Assembly: GCA_007713595.1 (NCBI GenBank)
Contig: VMRY01000041.1
Span: forward strand, 122,906 to 186,905
DNA from: Sedimenticola thiotaurini
Lineage (GTDB): Bacteria > Pseudomonadota > Gammaproteobacteria > Chromatiales > Chromatiaceae
Reading direction: 5' to 3'
Length of the DNA stretch: 64,000 nt
How positions within the stretch are numbered: position 1 is the stretch's first letter; each line of letters starts with the position of its first letter. Position numbers and translations under genes: made by a program. The notes under the pieces are model-generated. The model made no database searches and was not told where the DNA came from. It saw nothing but the letters and a program-made list of their open reading frames with translations. This document shows positions 1 to 8,868 of this stretch, piece by piece.

Positions 1-63
1 TCAGTATAGAGTAGTACCAGTAGCAATCTGTGATCGGCATAAAACTGCCTGGATGTGATCTCC

Positions 64-951
64 TTAAGGTAGCTTTATTGGAGATGAAAGGAGTGCGAGT
101 CTGCGTGATCTGGCTTGTCTTATCTCAATCAATGCCACGCCACCGATGGTCAATGCACCACCTAGAGCCTTGTAGAGCGTAAATGCTTCATCCAGAATCA
201 AGATGCCTGCAGTAACCCCAATCATAGGTGCAAGCAGTGAAAAGGGAACCACCTGGTTGATGCTCAGGCGGGCCAGCAGCCTGTACCAGATGTAATAGGC
301 AAGGATCGAAGAGCCGATAACGATATAGGCGAGAGCCGCCCATGTAGTCCAACTGGCAGACTGTATGGCAGTCAGCTGGTTGCTTTCGAGAAAATAGGAG
401 GCAGCCGAAAGTGGTGCTATGGCCAACAGACTCATCCAGCCGATAATAGTCATAGAGTGGATGCTGCTGTACTGCTTAATCAGTATGTTGGCCCAGGCCC
501 AGCAGAAGGCGGAAATAAGCAGTGCACCCAGCGCCAAAGGGGTAGCCCCTTGCGGCTCTCCTGCCAACAGTGCGGCACCGGTAAAGGCCAGGAGCATTCC
601 GACAACACGACCCCAGCCCAGTGAATCAGAAAACAGCAGCGTCGCCAGGATAACGCTGAAGGGAATGCCCAGTTGAATCATCAAAGCCGTGGTGGCGGCA
701 TCTGCACCCCTTAATCCAATAAACAGCATGCCGAAATGACCACAACCCAGGATCAGGGCAAGCCAGGCAATCTTTGGAAGTTGCTGCTTGGTTGGGCGAA
801 AGAAAGGGGCGATCAGTAACGCGACAAAGGTAAAGCGGATAGCAGTTAATGCAAGCGGCGGTATCTCTGCAACGGCTGTCTTAATCACTACAAAGTTAAA
901 TCCCCAGATTATGACAACTATAATGGCCTGAATCAGATCTGAAGGTTTCAT
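64..951 (-). CDS. EamA/DMT-superfamily transporter
   Basis: This 295-residue polytopic inner-membrane protein has about ten hydrophobic segments arranged as two EamA repeats, which is the usual length and layout for the drug/metabolite transporter superfamily. The opening segment with IIWGFNFVVIKTAV is typical of EamA repeat 1, and the second repeat begins near residue 145. Members export metabolites or amino acids, but the substrate cannot be read from sequence. It stands alone, transcribed leftwards, with about 170 bp between it and the next gene. The ATG start puts the first membrane segment at the N-terminus, as expected. Confidence 0.85.
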   Translation of the reverse strand: MKPSDLIQAIIVVIIWGFNFVVIKTAVAEIPPLALTAIRFTFVALLIAPFFRPTKQQLPKIAWLALILGCGHFGMLFIGLRGADAATTALMIQLGIPFSVILATLLFSDSLGWGRVVGMLLAFTGAALLAGEPQGATPLALGALLISAFCWAWANILIKQYSSIHSMTIIGWMSLLAIAPLSAASYFLESNQLTAIQSASWTTWAALAYIVIGSSILAYYIWYRLLARLSINQVVPFSLLAPMIGVTAGILILDEAFTLYKALGGALTIGGVALIEIRQARSRRLALLSSPIKLP

Positions 952-1121
952 GGATGACAGGCTCGATGTTCGACAGTGGAGGATTAATACAGCTTGGAAT
1001 ATCCGTAAAAGCCTGACATAGGCAGGATTACCTGTCTATAGTGAGTAAACCACTATTAATAAATGGTAAACGATCAGTTTGAGGGCAGGCCATAGGATGC
1101 AACTGCTTAGGAAGGTGAGTG

Positions 1122-1610
1122 TTAGCTGCAACTCTCGGCAGTGCGCCGGAAGGTCTCTTGCAGTATGAATGCATCGGTGCTGGCGCGATGCCGGGTGAGG
1201 TTTAACTCGGCAATGACCTGCTCTTTCGTCGGATGCCAGAGTGCCGCCTGCTGCTCTGTCATCAGACTTCTCAAGCTGTCCAGGGAAAAGAGTTGGGGTA
1301 TTTCTGTTAACTCAAACAGTTTGCCAATCCAGGAGATATCATGACTCCAGGCATCGGTATAGATTTTTGTGCCGCGAAGCAGTTGATTGAGCTTGTCTGC
1401 CACTTCAACCGGCGGTTTGCCCTTCTCCAGCAGGAGTTCTCTGGAGATGCCGTGAACCTCCTCAGCCGCTTCATCCCAGTAGGTCCAGTGATCGGCGGGG
1501 CGGATGATATTGCAGAAACTTTTCTGGTCAGACAGGATGATGCCTACCTCGATGGGATAGCTATTACGCCCAAATCCTGAAGCTTCAATGTCGATGATTG
1601 CTGGTAGCAT
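1122..1610 (-). CDS. DEDDh 3'-5' exonuclease domain protein
   Basis: The protein of about 162 residues opens with a hydrophobic strand ending in IIDIEASGFG, the Exo I motif (Asp-x-Glu) of the DnaQ/RNase T fold. A later HRASTDAFIL supplies the Exo III His and Asp. It therefore looks like a small soluble DEDDh exonuclease acting on DNA or RNA 3' ends. The start chosen (ATG at 1610) places the Exo I motif near residue 7 and has AGGA upstream; an in-frame ATG at 1643 would add 11 residues. It is last in a leftward run after the decarboxylase and nei. The precise substrate is unknown. Confidence 0.75.
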   Translation of the reverse strand: MLPAIIDIEASGFGRNSYPIEVGIILSDQKSFCNIIRPADHWTYWDEAAEEVHGISRELLLEKGKPPVEVADKLNQLLRGTKIYTDAWSHDISWIGKLFELTEIPQLFSLDSLRSLMTEQQAALWHPTKEQVIAELNLTRHRASTDAFILQETFRRTAESCS

Positions 1611-1680
1611 ATTGTTGTTTTTTCCTGCATCTATTGAAGTCATCGGCGGCGCGCAAGAATAATGAAGTTTTCCTAAACGC

Positions 1681-2505
1681 TCACCCTGCAGATTGGCACT
1701 GCGCGCAGCTATAACACGCCTGGCCCGATACAGTGGTTTTTATAATGGTCTGACTGCAGCGATAGCAGGGCAGACCGTCTCTTCTAAAGACCAGAAACCT
1801 GGCTTGTTCAAATGTGGAGCCGCTTGACATTAACGCTTTAGAGCGTAATACATCATTAGTAATCCCGGCTGTTTTGTATGATTGGCGGGCAAGTATCAGC
1901 AGCGATTGCGCTAGCTTGGTCAGTTGTTCATCTGTGCAGTCGATTGGTCGTAATGACGGATGCAGTGAGGCATCAAATAGTGCTTCGCAACGCAAGTAGT
2001 TACCAAGGCCTGCCAGACAGGTTTGATCAGTCAGAAGATACCCCAGTCGTCGTTTTTTAAAGGCGGGGTTCTGAAGCTGTTGTAAAACTCGTTCAACATC
2101 GGTTGATGCGTGCAGGACGTCAGGCCCCAGTTTGCTTAGGAAAGGGTGTTGCTGGATCTGTGCATCGGTTAGCAGCTCAATGGTGGACGCGCTATAGAGC
2201 AGGGCGGCGCTATCCTTCGTTATCAGTGCTACGCGCAGTTTACGCTTGGTCCCTGGTCGCAGATCTGCATCACCAACATACCATCGCCCATAGAGCTGAT
2301 TGTGGGTGTAGAGGGTAAGCCCGTTATCGAATCGGGTCAGCATGGCCTTCCCGTGCGTATCTATGGCGCTAACCCGATGGCCTTTCAGTTCTGCTGCAAA
2401 GGGGATTAAATGGTCCAGTCCAAATTCGACCCGAACCAATCTTTTGCCTTTCAGGGCCTGTTCAATCTGATCGGCAGCACGGCGAATTTCAGGACCCTCT
2501 GGCAT
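1681..2505 (-). CDS. nei: Endonuclease VIII (Fpg/Nei DNA glycosylase)
   Basis: This 274-residue bifunctional DNA glycosylase/AP lyase removes oxidised pyrimidines in base excision repair. The processed N-terminus begins PEGPEIRRAAD, giving the catalytic Pro and Glu of the Fpg/Nei family. A helix-two-turn-helix with GLGNYLRCEALF lies near residues 165-180, and a C-terminal zinc finger is built from CYRC and CYSCAQC. Length and the PEGPEI signature favour Nei over Fpg (PELPEV). It lies 18 bp downstream of the decarboxylase gene on the same strand, so the two are probably co-transcribed. Confidence 0.9.
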   Translation of the reverse strand: MPEGPEIRRAADQIEQALKGKRLVRVEFGLDHLIPFAAELKGHRVSAIDTHGKAMLTRFDNGLTLYTHNQLYGRWYVGDADLRPGTKRKLRVALITKDSAALLYSASTIELLTDAQIQQHPFLSKLGPDVLHASTDVERVLQQLQNPAFKKRRLGYLLTDQTCLAGLGNYLRCEALFDASLHPSLRPIDCTDEQLTKLAQSLLILARQSYKTAGITNDVLRSKALMSSGSTFEQARFLVFRRDGLPCYRCSQTIIKTTVSGQACYSCAQCQSAG

Positions 2506-2523
2506 GACGCTACTGCCGACTCG

Positions 2524-3960
2524 TTACACGAGGTGGCTGTGGATCTCCTCAATATCATCAAGTAACTGCCGAATATCATCCAGTGAGGTGAGGGGGTTCA
2601 TAAAAACCAGCCGCAACCAGCGGATGTTACGATAGAGTGTAGATGAGATGTAGTAGTCGCCGTGCTCCAGCAGTTGTCGGCGAATCTCAAGCTGCTGGCT
2701 GTCATCATCACCCAGGCGAAAACAGACGATATTGGTTTCGGGTGTTATGGCGACTTCAAAACCCGCCCTATCCTGGATCAGTTTTGCCGCAGATCTGGCT
2801 TGCTCAACCAAACCTTCCACATGGGCGGCCAGGCCGGACTCGCCCATTGCGGCGACGGTCATAAACAGTCGTAACCCGAGTCCTGCCTTGGTGCACTCGA
2901 CCGTACGGGAGATAAAGTCAAAACCGGGCTGATCCTTGGCATGCAACAGATAACTCGCCTCCTGCTCAAAGGCGTGATCCAGATGGCGATGATCCCTGAC
3001 AAGAACGGCAGCGCAGACCGTGGGTGTGCACATCATTTTATGGGCATCCCAGACAACCGAGTCAGCTAGTTCAATCCCCTTCAGCAGATGACGCAGCTGA
3101 GCTGAAACCAATGCGCCACCCCCATGTGCTGCATCCACATGCAACCAGATATTGTGCTGCCGGCAGATGGCGGCGATCTCAGGCAATGGATCATACAGCC
3201 CAGCTGCGGTGCCACAGGCGTTGGCAACAATCGCCATCACCCGCTTTCCTCTAGACGCCAGTTCATTAATCTGGCTCTCCATTTCTGCAGGCAACACCCG
3301 GCCATCTTGATCGGCTGGTAGGCTAAGACAGTTATCTTCGCCGAGGCCCAAAATGGCCGCTGCCCGTTTCATGGAGTAGTGCGATTGCTCCGGTACCAAT
3401 ATCACCAGATTGCCCGGATTGCCTGATTTCCAAAAGCCGGGTACCCGGGCACTGCGTGCCGCCAGCAGGGCAGTCAGATTGGCCAGGGAACCGCCGTGGG
3501 TCAGCACCCCGCCACCGTGAGAAGAATCTGGATCGAGTTGCCTGTCGCTGCTGACAGTCGTCCAGCCGATCTTGCTTAACATCCAGTTGATCATGAAGTA
3601 TTCAATGCTGGATGCGGCCGGACCCATCTCGTAGATGGCCATGGCGTTGTTTGTTGAGCCGTCAATCCAGGAGCCGAGCGCACCGGTGAGGTTTGGAACC
3701 GCTACCTGATGTGCAAGGAACCCCGGGTGGTGCAAGCGTGTGGTGGCATCCAGGTAGTCGGTGACAAACGCTCTGAGTTTTTCACCGCTGAGGTCACCCT
3801 CGGTGATATGCTGCTCCAAGCCCAGTCGCTCTATCAGCACCTCAAGCTTTTCCTGATGGATTACCGGGGCTTGCTTAGTACCCGATGATTCGATGTATTC
3901 GGACAGTGCTTCTGCCACTATGGCGGCATTTTTCTGTAGCGATTTATTGGGGCTGTTCAT
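2524..3960 (-). CDS. Group II PLP-dependent decarboxylase
   Basis: This 478-residue cytoplasmic enzyme belongs to the glutamate/aromatic amino acid/diaminobutyrate decarboxylase family. HVDAAHGGG is the cofactor-binding Asp region, and VVWDAHKMM contains the Schiff-base lysine near residue 310. An early GSTNNAMAIYEMGPAAS segment and the HGGSLANLTALLAARS segment fit the substrate and phosphate-binding parts of this family. The ATG at 3960 gives the usual N-terminus; an in-frame TTG at 4020 would add 20 unlikely residues. The substrate (aspartate, diaminobutyrate, glutamate or an aromatic amino acid) is not resolved. It is divergently arranged with trhP. Confidence 0.85.
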   Translation of the reverse strand: MNSPNKSLQKNAAIVAEALSEYIESSGTKQAPVIHQEKLEVLIERLGLEQHITEGDLSGEKLRAFVTDYLDATTRLHHPGFLAHQVAVPNLTGALGSWIDGSTNNAMAIYEMGPAASSIEYFMINWMLSKIGWTTVSSDRQLDPDSSHGGGVLTHGGSLANLTALLAARSARVPGFWKSGNPGNLVILVPEQSHYSMKRAAAILGLGEDNCLSLPADQDGRVLPAEMESQINELASRGKRVMAIVANACGTAAGLYDPLPEIAAICRQHNIWLHVDAAHGGGALVSAQLRHLLKGIELADSVVWDAHKMMCTPTVCAAVLVRDHRHLDHAFEQEASYLLHAKDQPGFDFISRTVECTKAGLGLRLFMTVAAMGESGLAAHVEGLVEQARSAAKLIQDRAGFEVAITPETNIVCFRLGDDDSQQLEIRRQLLEHGDYYISSTLYRNIRWLRLVFMNPLTSLDDIRQLLDDIEEIHSHLV

Positions 3961-4156
3961 GTAATCGGCTGCTGCAGTGGTTACAATTGAAAACGTCAGG
4001 GTAGTGCGAGGATACTGCAATCTTCAGATCTATCAAAGTCAGGTCACACTGACTGGAGAGCTCTGTTCCCTTGTTTAATGCGTGGATTTGTTCCTTTGGT
4101 GCTTGCATCGGCTCTGCGTTATAGTCTGCTGTTCTGTCTCTTCTGGTAATCATTCC

Positions 4157-5479
4157 ATGAACACGCCTGAACTACTCTCCCCTGCGGGGACCCTGAAAAA
4201 TATGCGCTACGCCTTTGCCTATGGCGCAGATGCCGTTTATGCCGGCATGCCGCGCTACAGTCTACGGGTACGCAATAATGATTTTATGGAGGAGAATCTG
4301 GCTACCGGAATCGGCGAGGCCCATGCACTGAACAAGCAGTTTTTCCTCGCCTGTAATCTGATGCCGCACGGGGCCAAACTGAAGACCTTTATGGATGACA
4401 TCGCGCCTATTGTTGCACTGGGTCCGGACGCCCTGATCATGTCCGATCCAGGTCTGATTATGCTGGTTCGCGAACGCTGGCCAGAGATGCAGGTGCACCT
4501 CTCTGTCCAGGAGAACACGGTGAATGCCGCGGCGGTTAAATTCTGGCAGCAGGTCGGGCTGACCCGGGTGATACTCTCCCGCGAGCTCTCTTTGGATGAA
4601 ATCGAGGAGATTCGCCAGGCCTGTCCGGATATGGAGCTTGAGGTGTTTGTACATGGCGCACTCTGTATTGCCTATTCCGGGCGCTGCCTGCTGTCCGGTT
4701 ATTTTAATCACCGCGATGCCAACCAGGGCAGCTGCACCAACTCCTGTCGCTGGGAATATAAGGTCGGACAGGCTGGTGAGGGTGAAGAGGTCACCGGCGT
4801 GGCCCAGTCGGGACAGGTCAGGCATCCGTCCGCTGATGGGGTTTATCTGCTAGAAGAGAAAGAGCGTCCGGGCGAATTCATGCCGATATTCGAGGATGAG
4901 CACGGTACCTACATCATGAATTCAAAAGATCTGCGGGCAGTCGAGCATATCCATCGGCTGGTTCAGATCGGTGTGGATTGCCTGAAGATCGAAGGGCGTA
5001 CAAAATCACACTACTATACTGCCCGCACTACCCAGATCTACCGCCAGGCCATTGATGATGCCGTCGCCGGCAAACCCTTCCGACCAGAGTTAATGGCTGA
5101 ACTGGAGAACCTTTCCAGCCGGGGGTATACCGATGGTTTCTATCAGCGTCATGAGAGCCAGGAGCTGCAATCTTACCGGGATAACTCCTCCCGCAGCTCA
5201 CGTCAGCAATTTGTAGCCGAAGTGATCGGTTTTGACCCGGCGAGTGGTAAATCGCTGCTGGATGTTAAGAATAAGTTTGGCGTTGGGGATCAGTTGGAGC
5301 TACTGACCCCGACAGGAAATCAGCTGTTTGTCCTTGATACCATGGAAGATCAGCATGGGAATTCAATGCAGGTGGCACCCGGTGGTGGTTATGTTGTTCA
5401 GGCTCGCTTGCCCCAGGGAGGTGAAACGATGGGGTTGATTACCAGGCTACTTGAAGATCACGCCATTCAGATTGATTAA
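4157..5479 (+). CDS. trhP: Peptidase U32 family tRNA hydroxylation protein (TrhP/YegQ)
   Basis: This 440-residue protein starts PELLSPAGTLKNMRYAF and contains the U32 signature region EVFVHGALCIAYSGRCLLS, followed by a cluster of cysteines (NQGSCTNSCRW) that binds an iron-sulfur cluster in the family. TrhP supports prephenate-dependent 5-hydroxyuridine formation at the tRNA wobble position, a role established for Escherichia coli YegQ. The ATG at 4157 matches the family start; the open frame extends 25 codons upstream without family resemblance. It is followed by a strong hairpin at 5504-5541. Confidence 0.9.
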   Translation: MNTPELLSPAGTLKNMRYAFAYGADAVYAGMPRYSLRVRNNDFMEENLATGIGEAHALNKQFFLACNLMPHGAKLKTFMDDIAPIVALGPDALIMSDPGLIMLVRERWPEMQVHLSVQENTVNAAAVKFWQQVGLTRVILSRELSLDEIEEIRQACPDMELEVFVHGALCIAYSGRCLLSGYFNHRDANQGSCTNSCRWEYKVGQAGEGEEVTGVAQSGQVRHPSADGVYLLEEKERPGEFMPIFEDEHGTYIMNSKDLRAVEHIHRLVQIGVDCLKIEGRTKSHYYTARTTQIYRQAIDDAVAGKPFRPELMAELENLSSRGYTDGFYQRHESQELQSYRDNSSRSSRQQFVAEVIGFDPASGKSLLDVKNKFGVGDQLELLTPTGNQLFVLDTMEDQHGNSMQVAPGGGYVVQARLPQGGETMGLITRLLEDHAIQID

Positions 5480-5503
5480 TTCCTCTCTTTTTCTCTTCTC
5501 ATT

Positions 5504-5541
5504 GGGGCTGATACGTTGCAGATAGGGCGTATCAGCGCCCC
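5504..5541 (+). terminator. Hairpin after trhP, no U-tract
   Basis: CTGATACG at 5508-5515 pairs with CGTATCAG at 5528-5535, and the stem is extended by GGGG/CCCC across a small bulge. There is no T run after it. It sits 25 bp after the trhP stop and probably marks its 3' end. Confidence 0.55.
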
Positions 5542-5653
5542 GAGGTATATCGATAAATAATATTTGTCATCACGACAAAAATTTTTAACTTTACCTTGCC
5601 CCAGCTCTGAAGGTAATTAGTGTGCCTCTTTTATCTGCTTGAGCTAAACACGA

Positions 5654-5839
5654 ATGAACAAGGTGGATGATGTAATAGAGGATGACGATCTGGATGCCGA
5701 TGATGAGGCTGATCTGGAGTATGTTACCTCCAAGGTGAAAAAAAGCAGTCCCGAGGCGAGACGCCGTGTTGAGCAGCTGATGGAGCTGCGTATGTTGCGT
5801 CAACAGTTAGGTGATCCGGATTTTATGGGATTCGATTGA
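5654..5839 (+). CDS. PA3496-family small acidic protein
   Basis: This 61-residue, strongly acidic protein has an N-terminal run of Asp/Glu and a helical C-terminal half (SPEARRRVEQLMELRMLRQQL) ending in DFMGFD. This arrangement matches the small PA3496 family found across gammaproteobacteria, described as putative envelope integrity proteins. No signal peptide or membrane segment is present. It sits 75 bp upstream of another small gene on the same strand. The family match is from memory of its pattern, and the molecular role is unknown. Confidence 0.7.
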   Translation: MNKVDDVIEDDDLDADDEADLEYVTSKVKKSSPEARRRVEQLMELRMLRQQLGDPDFMGFD

Positions 5840-5913
5840 GTCACTAGCTAATTTCAACCTGAATATACCTTTTGGTAATCAATTTCTAACTAATTGTTGT
5901 TGGAGACCCGACG

Positions 5914-6102
5914 GTGAGTAGACGTTCCGATAGGGATGAGTATGATGACCTCGACGAGTGGACCAGCGTCGTTCATCATAAAAATCGCAAACAGAATGAC
6001 GGGGCCAGAACCAAACGCCCGCAGTCCAGAGAGAATGAGGGCGGTGCGCGTAAACCGGGAAGTCCGCGTAGACAAGGCAACAGACATCCAGGCGAGTTTT
6101 GA
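5914..6102 (+). CDS. Small highly charged hypothetical protein
   Basis: The GTG-initiated frame of 62 residues is rich in Arg, Asp, Lys and Gly (SRRSDRDEYDDLDEW at the start, GGARKPGSPRRQGNR later) and is probably disordered. It follows the PA3496-like gene in the same direction and ends just before a strong hairpin, which supports it as a real gene. A GGAGACC segment 10 bp upstream may serve as ribosome binding site. I do not recognise a family, and nothing indicates a function. Confidence 0.5.
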   Translation: MSRRSDRDEYDDLDEWTSVVHHKNRKQNDGARTKRPQSRENEGGARKPGSPRRQGNRHPGEF

Positions 6103-6112
6103 ATAAGCATCT

Positions 6113-6145
6113 GATTGCCAGTGCAGAGCCCCCGCACTGGCAATC
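6113..6145. terminator. 12-bp perfect hairpin between convergent genes
   Basis: GATTGCCAGTGC at 6113-6124 pairs perfectly with GCACTGGCAATC at 6134-6145 around a 9-nt loop, followed by ATCGTTTT. It lies between the small rightward gene and the leftward LysR gene and can serve both. Confidence 0.7.
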
Positions 6146-6190
6146 ATCGTTTTAATCAGTCTGCTATTGGTTGAATCTCTGTGGCCATGC

Positions 6191-7054
6191 CTATTGTGGT
6201 ATCTGCGCTTGCTCTGCTGAAGCGAGACAACTGGTTGCCAGCTTGATCGGTCTTCTGAGATCACTTTCAGGTCGTATGACCAGATAGACTGAACGCTGAA
6301 ACACTGGCGCATCTTCAATCTTGAACAGTTGTCCCTGTTCAAGGGCTTTCTCTACCATCTGCTGAGCCAGATAGGCTGTACCACCTTGATCCACAATCAA
6401 ATCGTAGGCCATGCTGCTGGATCCCGTGCGCATCTTAGGTACCGGGGCATCGGGGAAATATTCGGCATGCTGAATGGAGAAACTGTTACCCCAGTCAACC
6501 ATGATGTAGTTGGTTTTGATGGCCTCGCTTGCGGACTGATCTTTACTGGATGAGACCATGACAAGTGGAATTTCAGCCACTTTGCTGATAATCAGGTCGG
6601 ACATCTGGGGTGGTTCAAACATCAATACCAGATCCAGCAGACCTGCGGTGAGCCGCTGAATCAGTGTTTCACGGGTCAGAATCTCAACCTGGATCATCAT
6701 TTCAGGTGCCTGGTTTTTGAGTTGCTGACTCAGCTTCTTTACCAGAATCGACCAGAGATCGTTTTCGCATCCAATGGCGATGGAGTCAGAGAGCGATGAC
6801 TCCATGGCGATATCCTGGCGTGCTCTGGCCCAGCCTCTGACAATCGTTTCAGCATGCCGCTGTAAGCGATTACCCGCGATGGTGAGCTGAATATCACCCC
6901 GTTTTCGGATAAACAGCTCAACCCCGAGGGTCGATTCCAGTTGTTTGATGCGGGCGCTGACAGCCGACTGGGTCACACAGAGGGTTTCGGCCGCCTTGCC
7001 GAAATGTCTCACCTTGGCCACTTCAAGGAATGTTCTGAGCAGGGAGATATCCAT
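6191..7054 (-). CDS. LysR-family transcriptional regulator
   Basis: This 287-residue DNA-binding regulator has an N-terminal winged helix-turn-helix (FLEVAKVRHFGKAAETL then VTQSAVSARIKQLESTLG, residues about 8-45) and a periplasmic-binding-protein-like effector domain from about residue 90. The N-terminal sequence MDISLLRTFLEVAKVRHFG recalls the HdfR-like subgroup. The start at 7054 gives the standard family N-terminus; the frame stays open 35 codons further. It is divergent from msrB, so it may control msrB, but no operator was identified. The ligand is unknown. Confidence 0.88.
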   Translation of the reverse strand: MDISLLRTFLEVAKVRHFGKAAETLCVTQSAVSARIKQLESTLGVELFIRKRGDIQLTIAGNRLQRHAETIVRGWARARQDIAMESSLSDSIAIGCENDLWSILVKKLSQQLKNQAPEMMIQVEILTRETLIQRLTAGLLDLVLMFEPPQMSDLIISKVAEIPLVMVSSSKDQSASEAIKTNYIMVDWGNSFSIQHAEYFPDAPVPKMRTGSSSMAYDLIVDQGGTAYLAQQMVEKALEQGQLFKIEDAPVFQRSVYLVIRPESDLRRPIKLATSCLASAEQAQIPQ

Positions 7055-7242
7055 GTTTGTGTTTGATAAGACGTTCATTTTTCCTGAGCATGACATCTCA
7101 CAACGATGAATGCAATTCACCAGGTTCGATGGTCTATTTCTGCATTTAATCGACCTCAAAAGTCACAGTTTTATAACACCGAAATAATCCAGTGTCAGGG
7201 CTGGTCTCTGGAGGTATGAGATTTGTTTACAGGAGAGATAAA

Positions 7243-7812
7243 ATGCGTTGGTTAATGAGTGGAGTGATGGTGGCCGGGTTGGCCGCGGTGCTGTTGGTGA
7301 ATGCAGCTACGGATAGGGAACCGCAGGCCGTGTATGAGTCTGAGGCTGCAGGGGTTGCGTCTGAGCACCCGAATCAGCCGTATTCCAAACCTGCAGATGC
7401 GGTATTGCGTAAACAGCTGTCAGCGCTTCAGTATGATGTCACCCAGAACGGGGCGACCGAGAAGCCTTTTAGTAATCCCTACTGGGATGAAAAACGGCCG
7501 GGTATCTATGTCGACGTAGTCACTGGTGAGCCTTTGTTTTCTTCAAAGGATAAGTTTGATTCCGGCACGGGTTGGCCCAGTTTCACCCGCCCACTGAACA
7601 AAACAGCCATCGTTCAGCACACCGATTACAAGCTGATATTTCCGCGTACCGAAGTGAAAAGCCGTTATGCCGATTCGCACCTGGGACATCTATTTGATGA
7701 TGGACCTGCGCCGACAGGATTGCGCTACTGTGTTAATTCAGCTGCTCTGCGTTTTATTCCGAAAGAGGCGCTTTCTGATCTTGGCTATGGGGCCTATCTC
7801 TCGAAGCTGTGA
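7243..7812 (+). CDS. msrB: Peptide-methionine (R)-S-oxide reductase, membrane-anchored
   Basis: This 189-residue protein has an N-terminal signal or anchor segment ([15 protein letters not shown]) and a MsrB domain from about residue 60, with [18 protein letters not shown] and the catalytic-Cys motif [11 protein letters not shown]. It reduces methionine-R-sulfoxide in exported or periplasmic proteins. The zinc CxxC pairs of classical MsrB are absent ([13 protein letters not shown] has no Cys), and the position often holding the resolving Cys (SGCGWP) is Thr. AGGAG at 7231-7235 selects the ATG at 7243 over an open frame beginning at 7192. It is divergent from the LysR gene. Confidence 0.9.
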   Translation: MRWLMSGVMVAGLAAVLLVNAATDREPQAVYESEAAGVASEHPNQPYSKPADAVLRKQLSALQYDVTQNGATEKPFSNPYWDEKRPGIYVDVVTGEPLFSSKDKFDSGTGWPSFTRPLNKTAIVQHTDYKLIFPRTEVKSRYADSHLGHLFDDGPAPTGLRYCVNSAALRFIPKEALSDLGYGAYLSKL

Positions 7813-7826
7813 ATTGCCAAAAAGGT

Positions 7827-8261
7827 TTACAGCATCAGATCTTCTTCAGTAAGCCGGTTACTGGTAAGGCGCCAGGAGCGCAGGGTGGTGATGCCGGTCG
7901 GAGTAATAGAGACCAGGAGGTAGGAGTAGCCTGACCAGGCTGGCAGATTCTCATCCGGGGTCCGGGTTACACATTTATCCGGTAGCGCCCGCCAGATACC
8001 GACCACCTCCAGACCGTGCCGTTGAGCGTTGCGGGTTGCGTTGTGCAGGTCGAGTGGGTTGAGATTAAAGCCCCCTTCAGCCTGATCGAGATTGGGGTAA
8101 GGTGCCTCTTCGATGCGGTGTACAGATACGTGGCCATGGACCTGTTTGCCCAGCAATACACCACAGGTCTCATTGGGATAGCCGATGCTGGTAAGGAGTT
8201 CCAGCCGATCGCGCAGAGGCTTTGAGAGAAAGAGCTGTGACATGAATAGATCATAGCTCAT
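7827..8261 (-). CDS. M67 (JAMM/MPN) family protein with lost metal site
   Basis: The 144-residue protein aligns by eye along its full length with bacterial M67 peptidases: an early NETCGVLLG, a helix, then VVGIW...LPD, PAWSGYSYLLVSI and a C-terminal LRSW strand. In active members the segment after VVGIW reads HSHP with a later Ser and Asp. Here it reads RALP, then Thr and Glu, so both zinc-binding His and the Asp are replaced. There is no frameshift. It is therefore probably a pseudoenzyme that may bind a protein tail or sulfur-carrier partner without cleaving it. ATG at 8243 is an alternative start. Confidence 0.75.
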   Translation of the reverse strand: MSYDLFMSQLFLSKPLRDRLELLTSIGYPNETCGVLLGKQVHGHVSVHRIEEAPYPNLDQAEGGFNLNPLDLHNATRNAQRHGLEVVGIWRALPDKCVTRTPDENLPAWSGYSYLLVSITPTGITTLRSWRLTSNRLTEEDLML

Positions 8262-8324
8262 TTTTTTTGACGCATGCAGAGTTCTTTTTCGAACTAACTG
8301 ATTATATTAGATTTTGCATGGATA

Positions 8325-8864
8325 TTATTGGAGGTAAACAGGCTCTATTGTGGTGCTCAAATCCTGTTTTCCGTCACTGAGATAGAGCGTGCCCTCGGTC
8401 TGGGTCAGAGACCAGCTCATATTTTTGGCGATATTGCCCACCAATAGTTTGAGAAAATCAGCTTCAATGATGAATAGCCGCAGGTTGGTAAGATGGACAA
8501 GCTTCTCTCTATGCATCTGTTGCCAGCGGTCCAGGTGTTTTCCATAAAGATAAAAGGTGACCTGCCTGGCACGCCTGGAGGCCTCCTGAATACGCTCCGG
8601 TGTTGGTAGTCCTACTTCAATCCAGTGTTCGATGCGCTGGCCCATGTCTCTGTGCCAGATATCGGGTGAGGCGCCTTCGCAGATACCCTTGGTAAACTCC
8701 AGCTCCTCTTCAAAGCAGAGGCAGTAGGCAATGATGCGGGCCAACAAACGTTCAGTCGTTTCAGAAGGGTGGCAGGCGAGTGTCAACTGCCGTTCGGTGT
8801 ATATGCCACGGTCAATATCCGACAAGTTGATCTGGGCGCGGTAAATGGTGCTCTTTTCAGCCAT
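8325..8864 (-). CDS. yaeQ: YaeQ family protein
   Basis: This 179-residue cytoplasmic protein opens AEKSTIYRAQINLSDIDRG and contains HPSETTERLLARIIAYCL and HWIEVGLPTPERIQEASRRA, all characteristic of YaeQ, which has a PD-(D/E)XK nuclease-like fold. The family's cellular role is not firmly established; links to haemolysin expression and stress have been proposed. The start at 8864 gives the canonical N-terminus and lies 4 bp after the stop of the preceding DUF3549 gene, indicating translational coupling in one leftward transcript. Confidence 0.88.
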   Translation of the reverse strand: MAEKSTIYRAQINLSDIDRGIYTERQLTLACHPSETTERLLARIIAYCLCFEEELEFTKGICEGASPDIWHRDMGQRIEHWIEVGLPTPERIQEASRRARQVTFYLYGKHLDRWQQMHREKLVHLTNLRLFIIEADFLKLLVGNIAKNMSWSLTQTEGTLYLSDGKQDLSTTIEPVYLQ

Positions 8865-8868
8865 CGGG

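Noticed and set aside
4262..4825. Minus-strand open frame opposite trhP
   Set aside because: It is embedded in trhP, has no recognisable domain and no ribosome binding site.
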